A stretch of 54,331 nucleotides of DNA from Marinibacterium profundimaris (GTDB taxonomy: Bacteria; Pseudomonadota; Alphaproteobacteria; Rhodobacterales; Rhodobacteraceae): assembly GCF_002210095.1 (NCBI RefSeq), contig NZ_AQQR01000025.1, positions 1 through 54,331 on the forward strand. The letters run 5' to 3'. Below the pieces are notes generated by a model. It was not told the origin of the DNA. It ran no database searches and saw nothing but the letters and a program-made list of their open reading frames with translations. Both the position numbers and the translations under genes were made by a program. Of the stretch, positions 24,661-36,253 are shown piece after piece (the first letter of the stretch is position 1; each line of letters begins with the position of its first letter).

Positions 24661-25380
24661 ATGCCCGAATCCCTTCTCAACAGCCCGCCACACCCGTCAC
24701 CGACGCCGTCGCGCCCGCTTCTGGGCGTCACCGTCCTGGTGGTTGAAGACAGCCGTTTCGCCTGCGAGGCGCTGCGCCTTCTGTGCCTGCGCAGTGGCGC
24801 CCGCGTGCGCCGGGCCGATTGCCTGAAATCGGCGCGCCGCCACCTGCGGGTCTACCGGCCCTCGGTGATCATTGTCGATCTCGGCCTGCCCGACGGCTCG
24901 GGGCTGGATCTGATCCGCGAACTGGTCGGCGCGACGCCGCGCGTGCCGGTGATCCTGGGCACCTCGGGCGACCGGTTTGCCGAACATGCCGCGCTGGATG
25001 CCGGCGCCGACGGCTACCTGCCGAAACCCATCGAATCGCTCGCCATCTTCCAGGAGGCGATCCTCAGCCGGATGCCCGCCGACCGCCGGCCGGCCACCCT
25101 GTCGCTGCCCACGGACGAACTGATCCGGCCCGACCCGATCGCCTACCAGGACGACATGGCCCATGCCGCCGACGTGCTTTCGGACATGGCGGACGCGAAG
25201 GCGCTGGATTACGTGGCGCAGTTCATCGGCGGCGTGGCACGTTCGGCGGCGGACGAACCGCTGGCCCGCGCGGCCGAGGATCTGGCCGATGCCCGCCGCA
25301 ACGGGCGGCCCGTGGCCTTCTTCGCGGCCCAGGTCGCCGGTCTGGTGCAGACGCGGCTCAACGACCGCCGGGTGGTCTGA
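24661..25380 (+). CDS. Stand-alone response regulator
   Basis: A 239-residue protein with a receiver domain: acidic pair Glu29-Asp30 (VVEDSR), phosphoacceptor Asp73 (IVDLGLPDGSG), Thr101/Ser102 and Lys122 (LPKP). The C-terminal 100 residues (about 140-239) are helical and carry no recognisable DNA-binding or enzymatic motif, so output may be protein-protein interaction. No histidine kinase is nearby. A 50-residue membrane protein starts two bases after its stop. Confidence 0.88.
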   Translation: MPESLLNSPPHPSPTPSRPLLGVTVLVVEDSRFACEALRLLCLRSGARVRRADCLKSARRHLRVYRPSVIIVDLGLPDGSGLDLIRELVGATPRVPVILGTSGDRFAEHAALDAGADGYLPKPIESLAIFQEAILSRMPADRRPATLSLPTDELIRPDPIAYQDDMAHAADVLSDMADAKALDYVAQFIGGVARSAADEPLARAAEDLADARRNGRPVAFFAAQVAGLVQTRLNDRRVV

Positions 25381-25382
25381 GG

Positions 25383-25535
25383 ATGGATGTCGCGAACGCC
25401 ACCCTCGCCATTGCTCTCGGCACGCTGATGGTGCTGGCCTATGGCGGTACACGGCTCTCGGCGCGGCGTATCCGCGCCGCTCGTCGCCGGGCAGAGCAGG
25501 ACCGCCGGCAGGCGAAAGCCCGGCACGTCCGCTGA
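25383..25535 (+). CDS. Candidate 50-residue membrane protein
   Basis: An N-terminal hydrophobic stretch (ATLAIALGTLMVLAYGG) is followed by a strongly basic, helix-forming tail rich in Arg, Ala and Lys (SARRIRAARRRAEQDRRQAK). This gives a simple one-helix topology with the basic tail in the cytoplasm. The ATG is two bases past the response-regulator stop with GAGG immediately before it, so expression would depend on coupling. No family recognised; the protein may be a chance frame. Confidence 0.5.
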   Translation: MDVANATLAIALGTLMVLAYGGTRLSARRIRAARRRAEQDRRQAKARHVR

Positions 25536-25581
25536 CCAGGCCGGATCGGCACCGCACGGCACGGCACGGCAGGCCGCGGGC

Positions 25582-26790
25582 TCAGAGCATGAGGCCCGGA
25601 TCGCGCCCCATGTCCAGCCCCGGAAACACCAGGCTCTCCATCACCTGCCGGTCCAGCCCGGTCGCCGCCCGCAGGATCCAGGCGGCCGAGGCGCGCACGT
25701 CGCCGGTCGGCATCAGGTCCCTCCGCTCGTACAGGTCGGCCTCTGCCAGCCCCGGCCAGTCGCCCAGAACGCGCCCGCCCCGGATCGCGCCGCCCGACAG
25801 CACCATGGCCCCGCCCGTCCCGTGATCGGTGCCGCCGGTGCCGTTCATCCGCACCGTGCGCCCGAATTCCGTCATCGCCACCACGGCCGTCTTGCCCCAG
25901 ACCTGCGGCCCCGAGGCCTCGCGCAGGGTCAGCAGCGTCTGCGTCAGCCGCTCCAGCGAGGCGCCCAGGCTCCGCTCCTGCTGCCGGTGCGTGTCCCAGC
26001 CGATCAGCGAAAAGGCCGCGACGCGGGTCTCGCCCCGCAGACGCTCGGCCACGAATTCCGCGATCTTCACATGCGGCGCCCCGCGCAGCGCGGCGCGCAT
26101 GTCGCGGGTCATCGACTGCTCTGCCGCCATGATCCCGCTGCCATCGTCCGACAGCGCCACCGCCTCGCTCAGGGCCGCGTGAAAGGCCGGGTCTTCCTCC
26201 ATCATCAGCTCGGCCAGTTGCAGCGCCTGTGGGCTCATCCGCAGCGCCGCGTCGGGGGTCCAGTCGGCCACATCGGCCGGGCCCAGCAGCACCTTCATCT
26301 CGCCCCGACCCACGGCATAGGCGGTCTCGGCCTCCACCCCCGGCATCTGCTGCAGCATCCGGTTGAGCCAGCCTTCCTGACCGGAGCCCAGCGTCTCGGT
26401 CCCTGCTTCCAGCATGTCCTGCCCGTCGAAATGGCTGCGCTTGTCGCGATAAGGGGTCGACACCGCCTGCACGAAGCCCAGCTCGCCCTGCGCCCACAGA
26501 GGCATCAGCCCTGAAAGCGCCGGGTGCAGGCCAAAGCCGCCCGCCAGGTCCAGCGCCGGATCGCGGGCCGCCGCCAGCCCGGGGCGCAGCGCGGCGAAGT
26601 CCGGATCGCCATAGGGGCGCAGCGCGTCAAGCCCGTCCATCCCGCCGCGCAGGATGATCACGACCACGCGGGTGTCCCAGGGCGCGGCGGCCAGGCTCAC
26701 CGGGGTCATCAGCGGGCTTGCCGCCGCCGAACAGCCCAGCAGGGCAGAGCGGGCCAGGAAAGCGCGGCGGGACAGGGTGCTGCGGGTCAT
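25582..26790 (-). CDS. DUF1501 family Tat-exported protein
   Basis: A 402-residue protein with a twin-arginine signal (SRRAFLARSALLGCSAAASP) and the DUF1501 pattern: VVIILRGGMDGLDAL, YRDKRSHFDGQDMLEAG, FSLIGWDTH, VVAMTEFGRT and GTDHGTGGAMVL. The last motifs (metal-binding Asp/His) place it in the alkaline-phosphatase-like/sulfatase-like fold group. Start ATG has GGAGGT six bases upstream. It follows the DUF1800 gene by ten bases, an arrangement common to this family pair. Substrate unknown. Confidence 0.92.
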   Translation of the reverse strand: MTRSTLSRRAFLARSALLGCSAAASPLMTPVSLAAAPWDTRVVVIILRGGMDGLDALRPYGDPDFAALRPGLAAARDPALDLAGGFGLHPALSGLMPLWAQGELGFVQAVSTPYRDKRSHFDGQDMLEAGTETLGSGQEGWLNRMLQQMPGVEAETAYAVGRGEMKVLLGPADVADWTPDAALRMSPQALQLAELMMEEDPAFHAALSEAVALSDDGSGIMAAEQSMTRDMRAALRGAPHVKIAEFVAERLRGETRVAAFSLIGWDTHRQQERSLGASLERLTQTLLTLREASGPQVWGKTAVVAMTEFGRTVRMNGTGGTDHGTGGAMVLSGGAIRGGRVLGDWPGLAEADLYERRDLMPTGDVRASAAWILRAATGLDRQVMESLVFPGLDMGRDPGLML

Positions 26791-26800
26791 CGGATACCTC

Positions 26801-28222
26801 CTATCGGCGCTGAAAGGCCGGGGAACACAGCACGAGGCCGATCGCCTCGGACCGGCTTTCGGCGGCGGAGGCGGCAAAGCGCACCGGTTCGGTGGCAAAG
26901 CCGCCCAGCGCCTGGCCGACGAAATCGCGCGGATCGGGCAGCCCGTCGCACAGCGTCTGCGGCACCGCCATGGCCCAGCGCAGCCGGGCCGACAGGCTTT
27001 GCGGCGTGATCCAGGCGGCCTCTTCCTCGGGCCAGCCATCGGGCCCGGAGGGGGATTTCCACGGCTGCCCCATCAGCGACATCGGCACGAAGAAGGTCAG
27101 CCGGAAGGCGGGAAAATCCAGCCCCGAGACCGCCGCTTCGGCCACGCCCAGCGCCCGCAGCGCAGAGCCCATGAAATCCAGCGGCGGCTTCACCTTCGAC
27201 AGCCGCGGCGCCCAGGCGGCGGGATGTTCCAGAAGGGCGGCATAGACCTGCGGCAGGTCACCGCCGCTGGCGCGATACCGCGCGGAGAGATGGGCGACGA
27301 GGTCGGGATCGGGATCGTCGTTGACGAAATGCACCGCCAGCTTGCGCGCGATGTGATCCGCCGTCGACGGGTGCAGCGCCAGGTCGGTCAGCGCCTCGTG
27401 GATATGCGCCAGCCGAGGCTCGGCGCCATAGGTCTTGCCCAGCACCGTCTCGGCCCCCGGCTCGGCCCAGCCCTGCAGATAGGCCAGCCCCCGGTCCGGG
27501 CGGTAGGTCAGGCCGGTCAGCAGCTCGGCGAACTCCCGCACGTCCTGTTGGGTATAGGGCCCGTCGACGCCCAGCGTATGCAGCTCCATCACCTCGCGCG
27601 CGAGGTTCTCGTTCATGCCCGACAACCGCTCCCGCCGTGCGGCCGCCGGGCTGTTGGGCCCGACCGACGCGGTCTGATCGAGGTAATCCAGCATCACCGG
27701 ATGGGTGGTGGCCGCGATCAGCATCTCGGGGAAGGTGCCGCCCACATGGGGCCGGATGGCGCTTTCGACAAAGGCGGAATTGGCGTAGCGCAGCAGCGCG
27801 GACTTGCCCACCGTGGTGAAATGGTCGGCCCAGAAGGCCACCAGCCGCTCGCGGAAGCCGGTTTCGGTATGGGTCCAGCGCAGCAGGGTCCGCGCGGCCC
27901 AGTCGGCACGGGCGTTGTTGGCCGCGCGGCTGATCTTGCGGATCACTTCGCGCCGGGCCTTGCGCGTCTCCTGCGTGCCGGCCTTGCGCAGGGCGGCTCG
28001 AGCGTCGCGCAGGCCCTGGACGCGGGTGTTGAACGTCTCGAAGCTTTCGATCGGGAAGCGCCCGGCCATGGTGTCAGGCCCCAGCACCCCGTCCAGCAGC
28101 GCCTGCGCGTCCCGGGGCGGCGCAAGGACAGGGGACAATCCGCAGCCAAAGCGAATGTCGGCCAGGTCAGGAGAATAGGTCAGCGCGCGCATCCTTCGAT
28201 CGAAGAGAGCCTGACCAGACAT
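26801..28222 (-). CDS. DUF1800 family protein
   Basis: A 473-residue protein with DUF1800 landmarks: the N-terminal helix with FGCGLSP, LLRWTHTETGFRERLVAFWADHFTT, HPVMLDYLDQ, NENLAREVMELHTLGVDGPYTQQDVREFA (read in pieces) and ARKLAVHFV. No signal peptide is seen. The ATG at 28222 has no good ribosome-binding site; the ATG at 28192 is an alternative. It is the first gene of a two-gene operon with the Tat-exported DUF1501 protein. Function unknown. Confidence 0.92.
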   Translation of the reverse strand: MSGQALFDRRMRALTYSPDLADIRFGCGLSPVLAPPRDAQALLDGVLGPDTMAGRFPIESFETFNTRVQGLRDARAALRKAGTQETRKARREVIRKISRAANNARADWAARTLLRWTHTETGFRERLVAFWADHFTTVGKSALLRYANSAFVESAIRPHVGGTFPEMLIAATTHPVMLDYLDQTASVGPNSPAAARRERLSGMNENLAREVMELHTLGVDGPYTQQDVREFAELLTGLTYRPDRGLAYLQGWAEPGAETVLGKTYGAEPRLAHIHEALTDLALHPSTADHIARKLAVHFVNDDPDPDLVAHLSARYRASGGDLPQVYAALLEHPAAWAPRLSKVKPPLDFMGSALRALGVAEAAVSGLDFPAFRLTFFVPMSLMGQPWKSPSGPDGWPEEEAAWITPQSLSARLRWAMAVPQTLCDGLPDPRDFVGQALGGFATEPVRFAASAAESRSEAIGLVLCSPAFQRR

Positions 28223-28320
28223 ATAATGGCCGCCCGGGCCGCCGTCATCCGGGATGCGCCATCACCGATGCGTCATCTGCGGGAGACCGCCTGCCCGGGA
28301 TACCGTGGATCGCCGGGCCC

Positions 28321-28342
28321 AGATTTTTCGTACGAAAAATCT
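28321..28342. terminator. Single AT-rich hairpin downstream of aspS
   Basis: Arms AGATTTTTCG and CGAAAAATCT flank TA. It is 22 bases past the aspS stop on the minus strand, matching the position of the other AT-rich hairpins in this window. Confidence 0.75.
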
Positions 28343-28364
28343 CGACCCGGCCCACCTGTAACGC

Positions 28365-30149
28365 TCAGCTGTCCTGAGGAATGATCCGCAGGCCCAGTTC
28401 CATCAGCTGATCCGACGACGGATCCGACGGCGCCTGCATCATCAGGTCCTCGGCGCGCTGGTTCATCGGGAACATGATGACCTCGCGGATGTTCTGTTCA
28501 TCCGCCAGCAGCATCACGATCCGGTCGATCCCCGCGGCACAGCCCCCGTGCGGCGGCGCGCCGAAGTGGAACGCGTTGTAAAGCGCGCCAAAGCGGCTTT
28601 TCACCTCGTCCTCGCCATAGCCCGCGATCTCGAAGGCCTTCAGCATCACGTCCGGCTTGTGGTTCCGGATCGCGCCCGACACCAGCTCATAGCCGTTGCA
28701 GGCCAGGTCGTACTGAAAACCCTTGACCGCCAGCGGATCGCCTTCCAGCGCGGCCATGCCGCCCTGGGGCATCGAGAACGGGTTGTGCTCGAAGTCGATC
28801 TCGCCGGTTTCCTCGTCCTTCTCGTAGATCGGGAAATCCACGATCCAGGCAAAGGCGAACCGGTCCTTGTCGGTCAGCCCCAGCTCTTCGCCGATCACGT
28901 CGCGCGCCTTGCCCGCGACCCGTTCGAACGAGGCCGGTTTGCCGCCCAGGAAGAAGGCCGCGTCGCCCACGCCCAGGCCCAGCTGCTGGCGGATCGCCTC
29001 GGTGCGTTCGGGGCCGATGTTCTTGGCCAGCGGGCCGGCCGCTTCCACGCCGTCCGAGCCTTCGCGCCAGAAGATATAGCCCATGCCCGGCAGGCCCTCT
29101 TTCTGGGCAAAGGCGTTCATCCGGTCGCAGAACTTGCGCGACCCGCCCGTGGGTGCGGGAATGGCGCGGATCTGGGTGCCGTCCTGCTCCAGCAGCTTGG
29201 CGAAGATCGCGAAACCGGACCCGGCGAAATGCTCGGACACGACCTGCATCTCGATCGGGTTCCTGAGGTCGGGCTTGTCGGTGCCGTATTTCAGCGCGGC
29301 CTCGGCATAGGGGATCTGCGGCCAGTCGCCCGGCGCGTCCACCTTCCGCCCGCCGCCGAATTCCTCGAAGATCCCGGCGATCACCGGCGAGACCGTGTCG
29401 AACACGTCCTGCTGCTCGACAAAGGACATCTCCATGTCGAGCTGGTAGAAATCGGTGGGCGATCGGTCGGCGCGCGGGTCCTCGTCGCGGAAGCAGGGCG
29501 CGATCTGGAAATACTTGTCGTAGCCCGACACCATGATCAGCTGCTTGAACTGCTGCGGCGCCTGCGGCAGCGCGTAGAACTTGCCCGGGTGCAGACGCGA
29601 CGGCACCAGGAAGTCGCGCGCGCCCTCGGGGCTCGACGCGGTGATCACCGGCGTCTGGTATTCGCGGAACTTCTGGTCCCACATGCGCCGGCGGATCGAG
29701 GCGACAACATCCGAACGCAGCTTCATGTTCTCCTGCATCGCCTCGCGGCGCAGGTCGAGGTAACGGTAGCGCAGGCGCGTTTCCTCGGGGTATTCCTGAT
29801 CGCCGAAGACGATCAGCGGCAGTTCCTCGGCCGCGCCCAGCACTTCGATGTCGCGGATATAGACCTCGATCTCGCCGGTCGGCAGCTTGGGATTGATCAG
29901 GCTTTCGTCGCGCGCCTTGACCGTCCCGTCGATGCGGATGCACCATTCCGAGCGGACCTTCTCCACCTCGGCAAAGACCGGGCTGTCAGGGTCGCACAGC
30001 ACCTGGGTCACGCCGTAATGGTCGCGCAGGTCGATGAAAAGCACCCCGCCATGATCGCGCACGCGGTGCACCCAGCCGGACAGGCGCACGGTCTGGCCGA
30101 CTTCGTTTTTCGTCAGTTCGGCGCAGGTGTGGCTGCGATAGGCGTGCAT
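28365..30149 (-). CDS. aspS: Aspartate--tRNA ligase
   Basis: Class IIb aminoacyl-tRNA synthetase charging tRNA-Asp, 594 residues. The N-terminal OB-fold anticodon domain has [23 protein letters not shown] (in part), motif 2 is [10 protein letters not shown], the bacterial GAD insertion domain is in the middle, and motif 3 is GIDRIVMLL. Start ATG at 30149 begins [12 protein letters not shown] as in other bacterial AspRS. In organisms lacking AsnRS it also charges tRNA-Asn; the window does not decide this. Divergent from cfa. Confidence 0.98.
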   Translation of the reverse strand: MHAYRSHTCAELTKNEVGQTVRLSGWVHRVRDHGGVLFIDLRDHYGVTQVLCDPDSPVFAEVEKVRSEWCIRIDGTVKARDESLINPKLPTGEIEVYIRDIEVLGAAEELPLIVFGDQEYPEETRLRYRYLDLRREAMQENMKLRSDVVASIRRRMWDQKFREYQTPVITASSPEGARDFLVPSRLHPGKFYALPQAPQQFKQLIMVSGYDKYFQIAPCFRDEDPRADRSPTDFYQLDMEMSFVEQQDVFDTVSPVIAGIFEEFGGGRKVDAPGDWPQIPYAEAALKYGTDKPDLRNPIEMQVVSEHFAGSGFAIFAKLLEQDGTQIRAIPAPTGGSRKFCDRMNAFAQKEGLPGMGYIFWREGSDGVEAAGPLAKNIGPERTEAIRQQLGLGVGDAAFFLGGKPASFERVAGKARDVIGEELGLTDKDRFAFAWIVDFPIYEKDEETGEIDFEHNPFSMPQGGMAALEGDPLAVKGFQYDLACNGYELVSGAIRNHKPDVMLKAFEIAGYGEDEVKSRFGALYNAFHFGAPPHGGCAAGIDRIVMLLADEQNIREVIMFPMNQRAEDLMMQAPSDPSSDQLMELGLRIIPQDS

Positions 30150-30254
30150 GAAACAAGGCTCCCGAGGTGCTGAAAAGGTTCGCGCCGATACACATCGGGC
30201 AGGCGGGGAAGTCAAGCACGGGCTGGGATCGGTCATTCGAGTTTTGAAAAATCG

Positions 30255-30268
30255 TTAATTTCGCTTAA
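30255..30268. promoter_or_regulatory. TTAA-N6-TTAA motif between aspS and cfa
   Basis: Two TTAA half-sites six bases apart in an AT-rich stretch 48 bases before cfa. The CtrA cell-cycle regulator consensus is TTAA-N7-TTAA, so spacing is one short. A perfect palindrome GGATCAGTGATCC follows at 30288-30300. Confidence 0.3.
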
Positions 30269-30315
30269 CTTTCCTAACAGTGAGGGAGGATCAGTGATCC
30301 ATCTGGGTGAGAACC

Positions 30316-31542
30316 ATGTGGGAAAAGATTTTCGACACGATGCTTGGCCGGCTGATTCAGGTCGGCAAACTGGCAATAACCTATCCCGACGGGACCCTCC
30401 GGACCTACGGTCCCGGCGGCGGGATCGAGACAGCCGCGCGCTTCACCCGCACCGAGGCCCTGCGCGCCATCTGCCTCAATCCCGAACTGGGGCTTGGCGA
30501 AACCTACATGGACGCCACCTTCGTGCCCGACGACCTGGACAGTTTCCTGCGCCTGGTCATCCGCAACCGCCGGCCCGAGGCGATGCCGGCCTGGGTCAAC
30601 TGGCTGGACAAGGGTATGTTCGCGGTGCGCCACTGGATGCAGCGCAACACGGCCACCAAATCGAAGTCCAACGTCGCGCATCACTATGATCTTTCGGACG
30701 ACCTCTACCGGCTCTTCCTGGATGCCGACATGCAGTATTCCTGCGCCTATTTCGCCCGGCCCGGGCTGACGCTGGAACAGGCCCAGGCGGCCAAGAAGGC
30801 CCATATCGCCGCCAAGCTGGCGCTGGAGCCGGGCATGAGCGTGCTGGATATCGGCTGCGGCTGGGGCGGCATGGCACTGACGCTTGCACGCGATTACGGG
30901 GTGCAGGTGACCGGCGTGACCCTGTCGGAGAACCAGCTGGCCACCGCCCGTGCCCGGGCCGCGGCCGAGGGGCTGTCGGACCGCGTGAGCTTCCGGCTGC
31001 AGGATTACCGCGAGATCACCGAGCAATTCGACAGGGTGGTCAGCGTCGGCATGCTGGAACACGTGGGCGTCCCGCATTACGCGGAGTATTTCGACCAGAT
31101 CTCGGCCGTGCTGAAGCATGACGGCGTGGCGCTGGTCCACACGATCGGCCGCTGCGCGCCGCCGACGACGCCCAGCCCCTGGTTCGACCGCTACATCTTC
31201 CCCGGCGGCTACATCCCCTCGCTGTCCGAGCTGGCCGCGCCGGTGGAGAACGCCGGCCTCTGGAGCGCCGACCTGGAGGTGCTGCGGCTGCATTACGCGC
31301 TGACGATCCGCGAATGGCAGACACGCTTCCGCGCCAATCTCGACACCGTGCGCGAGATGTACGACGAGCGTTTCATCCGCATGTGGGACTATTACCTGAT
31401 CGCCTGCATCATGGCCTTCGAAGAGCAGCCGCACGCTGTCTTCCAGCTGCAGCTGACGAAATCGGTGAACGCGCTGCCCCTGACCCGCGATTACCTTTAT
31501 CGGGCACCGGCACAGCCCCGGGCCGTCGCCGCGGCCGAATAA
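30316..31542 (+). CDS. cfa: Cyclopropane-fatty-acyl-phospholipid synthase family protein
   Basis: SAM-dependent methyltransferase of 408 residues acting on membrane phospholipid acyl chains. After an N-terminal substrate domain come NVAHHYDLSDDLYRLFLDADMQYSCAYF (in part), the SAM motif VLDIGCGWGG, VTLSENQLATA, and late FDRYIFPGGYIPSLSE. The motif pattern fits Cfa, though some relatives methylate other positions on fatty acids. ATG at 30316 preferred over GTG at 30307, with GTGAGA upstream. Terminator overlaps its stop. Confidence 0.93.
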   Translation: MWEKIFDTMLGRLIQVGKLAITYPDGTLRTYGPGGGIETAARFTRTEALRAICLNPELGLGETYMDATFVPDDLDSFLRLVIRNRRPEAMPAWVNWLDKGMFAVRHWMQRNTATKSKSNVAHHYDLSDDLYRLFLDADMQYSCAYFARPGLTLEQAQAAKKAHIAAKLALEPGMSVLDIGCGWGGMALTLARDYGVQVTGVTLSENQLATARARAAAEGLSDRVSFRLQDYREITEQFDRVVSVGMLEHVGVPHYAEYFDQISAVLKHDGVALVHTIGRCAPPTTPSPWFDRYIFPGGYIPSLSELAAPVENAGLWSADLEVLRLHYALTIREWQTRFRANLDTVREMYDERFIRMWDYYLIACIMAFEEQPHAVFQLQLTKSVNALPLTRDYLYRAPAQPRAVAAAE

Positions 31543-31567
31543 CCCCGCCTTTACAAGGCAGGCGGGG
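31543..31567 (+). terminator. Hairpin immediately after the cfa stop
   Basis: Arms CCCCGCCT and AGGCGGGG flank a nine-base loop, starting directly after the TAA stop. No T run follows. Confidence 0.55.
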
Positions 31568-31653
31568 CGGCGATGCCGCGCTCCGGCCCTCTCCCGGACC
31601 GGCGCCGGGCCGCGGAATGCGACCGCATTGACAATTATGTCGTCACACGGCCC

Positions 31654-31681
31654 TTGCGCCCGTGCGCGCCTTGCCTATAAC
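31654..31681 (+). promoter_or_regulatory. Candidate carB promoter
   Basis: TTGCGC (31654-31659) and TATAAC (31676-31681) are 16 bases apart, about 65 bases before the carB start. The lrp gene at 53.6 kb has the same TTGCGC-N16-TATAA arrangement. Confidence 0.5.
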
Positions 31682-31745
31682 GCAGGCCGATTTGACCGGG
31701 CGCGAGCGCTTCGGGAATCGCAGTCATGTCAGAAAGGGGCCCTCC

Positions 31746-35084
<3,339 letters not shown>

Positions 35085-35092
35085 CCTTCCGC

Positions 35093-35116
35093 CGGCGCGG
35101 CTCTCTCCGCGCCGGT
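35093..35116 (+). terminator. GC-rich hairpin after carB
   Basis: Perfect nine-base arms CCGGCGCGG and CCGCGCCGG flank CTCTCT, nine bases past the carB stop. No T run follows, so it may be a processing barrier rather than a classic terminator. Confidence 0.6.
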
Positions 35117-35149
35117 CCCGCTCGCCGGCCCTGACAGGCCGTCTCGCTT

Positions 35150-35166
35150 CTGTCTTCACCTTTTCC
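35150..35166 (-). repeat. Fragment of composite repeat tail (B9)
   Basis: Minus-strand reading GGAAAAGGTGAAGACAG matches the CAAAGGTGAAGAC end of the composite repeat tail. It lies between carB and the small lipoprotein gene. Only the distal part of the tail is present. Confidence 0.5.
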
Positions 35167-35223
35167 TGGCCCTGCCCGATGCAGGCTCGGCTGATCCCTT
35201 GCCCCCACCTGACGGAGCCTGCC

Positions 35224-35301
35224 ATGCCCTTTCGCCTTCTCCTGCTTGCCGCACTGTCCCTTCTGGCCGCCTGCGACGTGCCCTTCGTGCCGCTGATCTG
35301 A
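35224..35301 (+). CDS. Very small lipoprotein (25 residues)
   Basis: The ATG at 35224 begins MPFRLLLLAALSLLAACD, a complete lipoprotein signal with lipobox LAAC (Cys17), followed by only eight more residues, VPFVPLI after the Asp at +2, then TGA. A GGAG site lies seven bases before the ATG. Asp at +2 is the inner-membrane retention signal in enterobacteria, but the rule is not established here. The mature peptide would be nine residues including the lipidated cysteine. It lies between carB and tdk and is too short to be found by usual gene callers. Confidence 0.68.
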   Translation: MPFRLLLLAALSLLAACDVPFVPLI

Positions 35302-35355
35302 AATGCGCTGAGAGCCATCTTGCCCGGGGCGCGCGAATGCGCTTAGACCCCGGCC

Positions 35356-35955
35356 ATGGCCAAGCTCTTCTTTCACTATTCCACCATGAACGCGGGCAAG
35401 TCGGCGGTGCTGCTGCAAGCCTCGTACAATTACCGCGAAATGGGCATGCGGACCTTTCTGCTGACCGCCCATATCGACGCCCGCGGCGGCGAAGGGCGGA
35501 TCGCCTCGCGCATCGGCATCGCCGCCGAGGCCGAGACCTTTCGGCCGGAAGACGATCTTCACGCGATGATCTCGGCCGCCCAGGCCGGGGGCCGGCTGGC
35601 CTGCGTCTTCGTGGACGAGGCGCAGTTCATGACCCCCGACCAGGTCTGGCAGCTGGCGCGCGTGGTGGATGACCTGAACCTGCCGGTGATGTGCTATGGC
35701 CTGCGGGTGGATTTCCGGGGCGAGCTGTTCCCGGGCTCGGCCACCCTGCTGGCGCTGGCCGACGAGATGCGCGAGGTGCGCACGATCTGCCATTGCGGCC
35801 GCAAGGCGACGATGGTGGTGCGCAAGGCCGGGGACGGGACGGTCATCACCGAGGGCGCGCAGGTGCAGATCGGCGGGAACGAAAGCTACGTCTCGCTGTG
35901 CCGGCGCCACTGGCGCGAGGCGGTGGGCGACCGGGCGGAGCACCCGGGGGCCTGA
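35356..35955 (+). CDS. tdk: Thymidine kinase
   Basis: Phosphorylates thymidine in nucleotide salvage. 199 residues, type II (TK1-like): P-loop STMNAGKS (9-16), VFVDEAQFM with the catalytic glutamate, the GLRVDFRGELFPGS lasso region, and zinc cysteines in ICHCGRKA and near CRRHW. Starts 54 bases after the 25-residue lipoprotein gene. Confidence 0.97.
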   Translation: MAKLFFHYSTMNAGKSAVLLQASYNYREMGMRTFLLTAHIDARGGEGRIASRIGIAAEAETFRPEDDLHAMISAAQAGGRLACVFVDEAQFMTPDQVWQLARVVDDLNLPVMCYGLRVDFRGELFPGSATLLALADEMREVRTICHCGRKATMVVRKAGDGTVITEGAQVQIGGNESYVSLCRRHWREAVGDRAEHPGA

Positions 35956-35978
35956 ACGCGCGCGCCTTGGCGGGCGGC

Positions 35979-36011
35979 GGGGCCGGGTATTTTTCCAAAG
36001 GTGAAGACAGG
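35979..36011 (+). repeat. Tail of composite repeat (B5)
   Basis: GGGCCGGGTATTTTTCC followed by AAAGGTGAAGACAGGG, without the hairpin modules, 24 bases past the tdk stop in the direction of transcription. Confidence 0.75.
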
Positions 36012-36100
36012 GCGTGGTGCTCTTGCGGCCCGCGCTGCGCCGGATGGCTGCCGGGGGCTTGGGCGCCCTTTTCCGGGCCGGAGTGCCGGTGGAGGGGGCG

Positions 36101-36136
36101 GTCCGGAGTATTTGGGACCAAGAAGAAGCAGGGGGG
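36101..36136 (+). repeat. Tail of composite repeat, AAGAAGAAG type (B6)
   Basis: GTCCGGAGTATTTGGGACC followed by AAGAAGAAGCAGGGGGG. The second tail copy within 160 bases, again without hairpins. The surrounding 35956-36253 gap shows no gene. Confidence 0.75.
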
Positions 36137-36232
36137 TGACCCGCCGGATCGGACCTGAGTGCGAGAGGCGGGCGAATCTTGAGATTCGGTTAATCCGCCT
36201 CTGCAAGGCATTGAAATCATTGGGCGTGGGGT

Positions 36233-36252
36233 GTGTCCCACGCGTGGGACAC
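36233..36252. terminator. 20-bp perfect palindrome after csaA
   Basis: GTGTCCCACGCGTGGGACAC is a perfect palindrome lying two bases before the csaA stop codon on the minus-strand downstream side. It could terminate the proC-csaA transcript or bind a dimeric protein. No T run on the minus strand. Confidence 0.6.
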
Positions 36253-36253
36253 C

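Noticed and set aside
25582-28222. Defence system of two unknown proteins
   Set aside because: DUF1800 and DUF1501 are widespread paired housekeeping-type families with an export signal, and no nuclease, NTPase or toxin motif is present.
30288-30300. RpoE-type promoter for cfa from the TGATCC motif
   Set aside because: TGATCC is part of a palindrome only 16 bases before the ATG, leaving no room for a -10 on the plus strand; on the minus strand no TAAGA lies at the right spacing.
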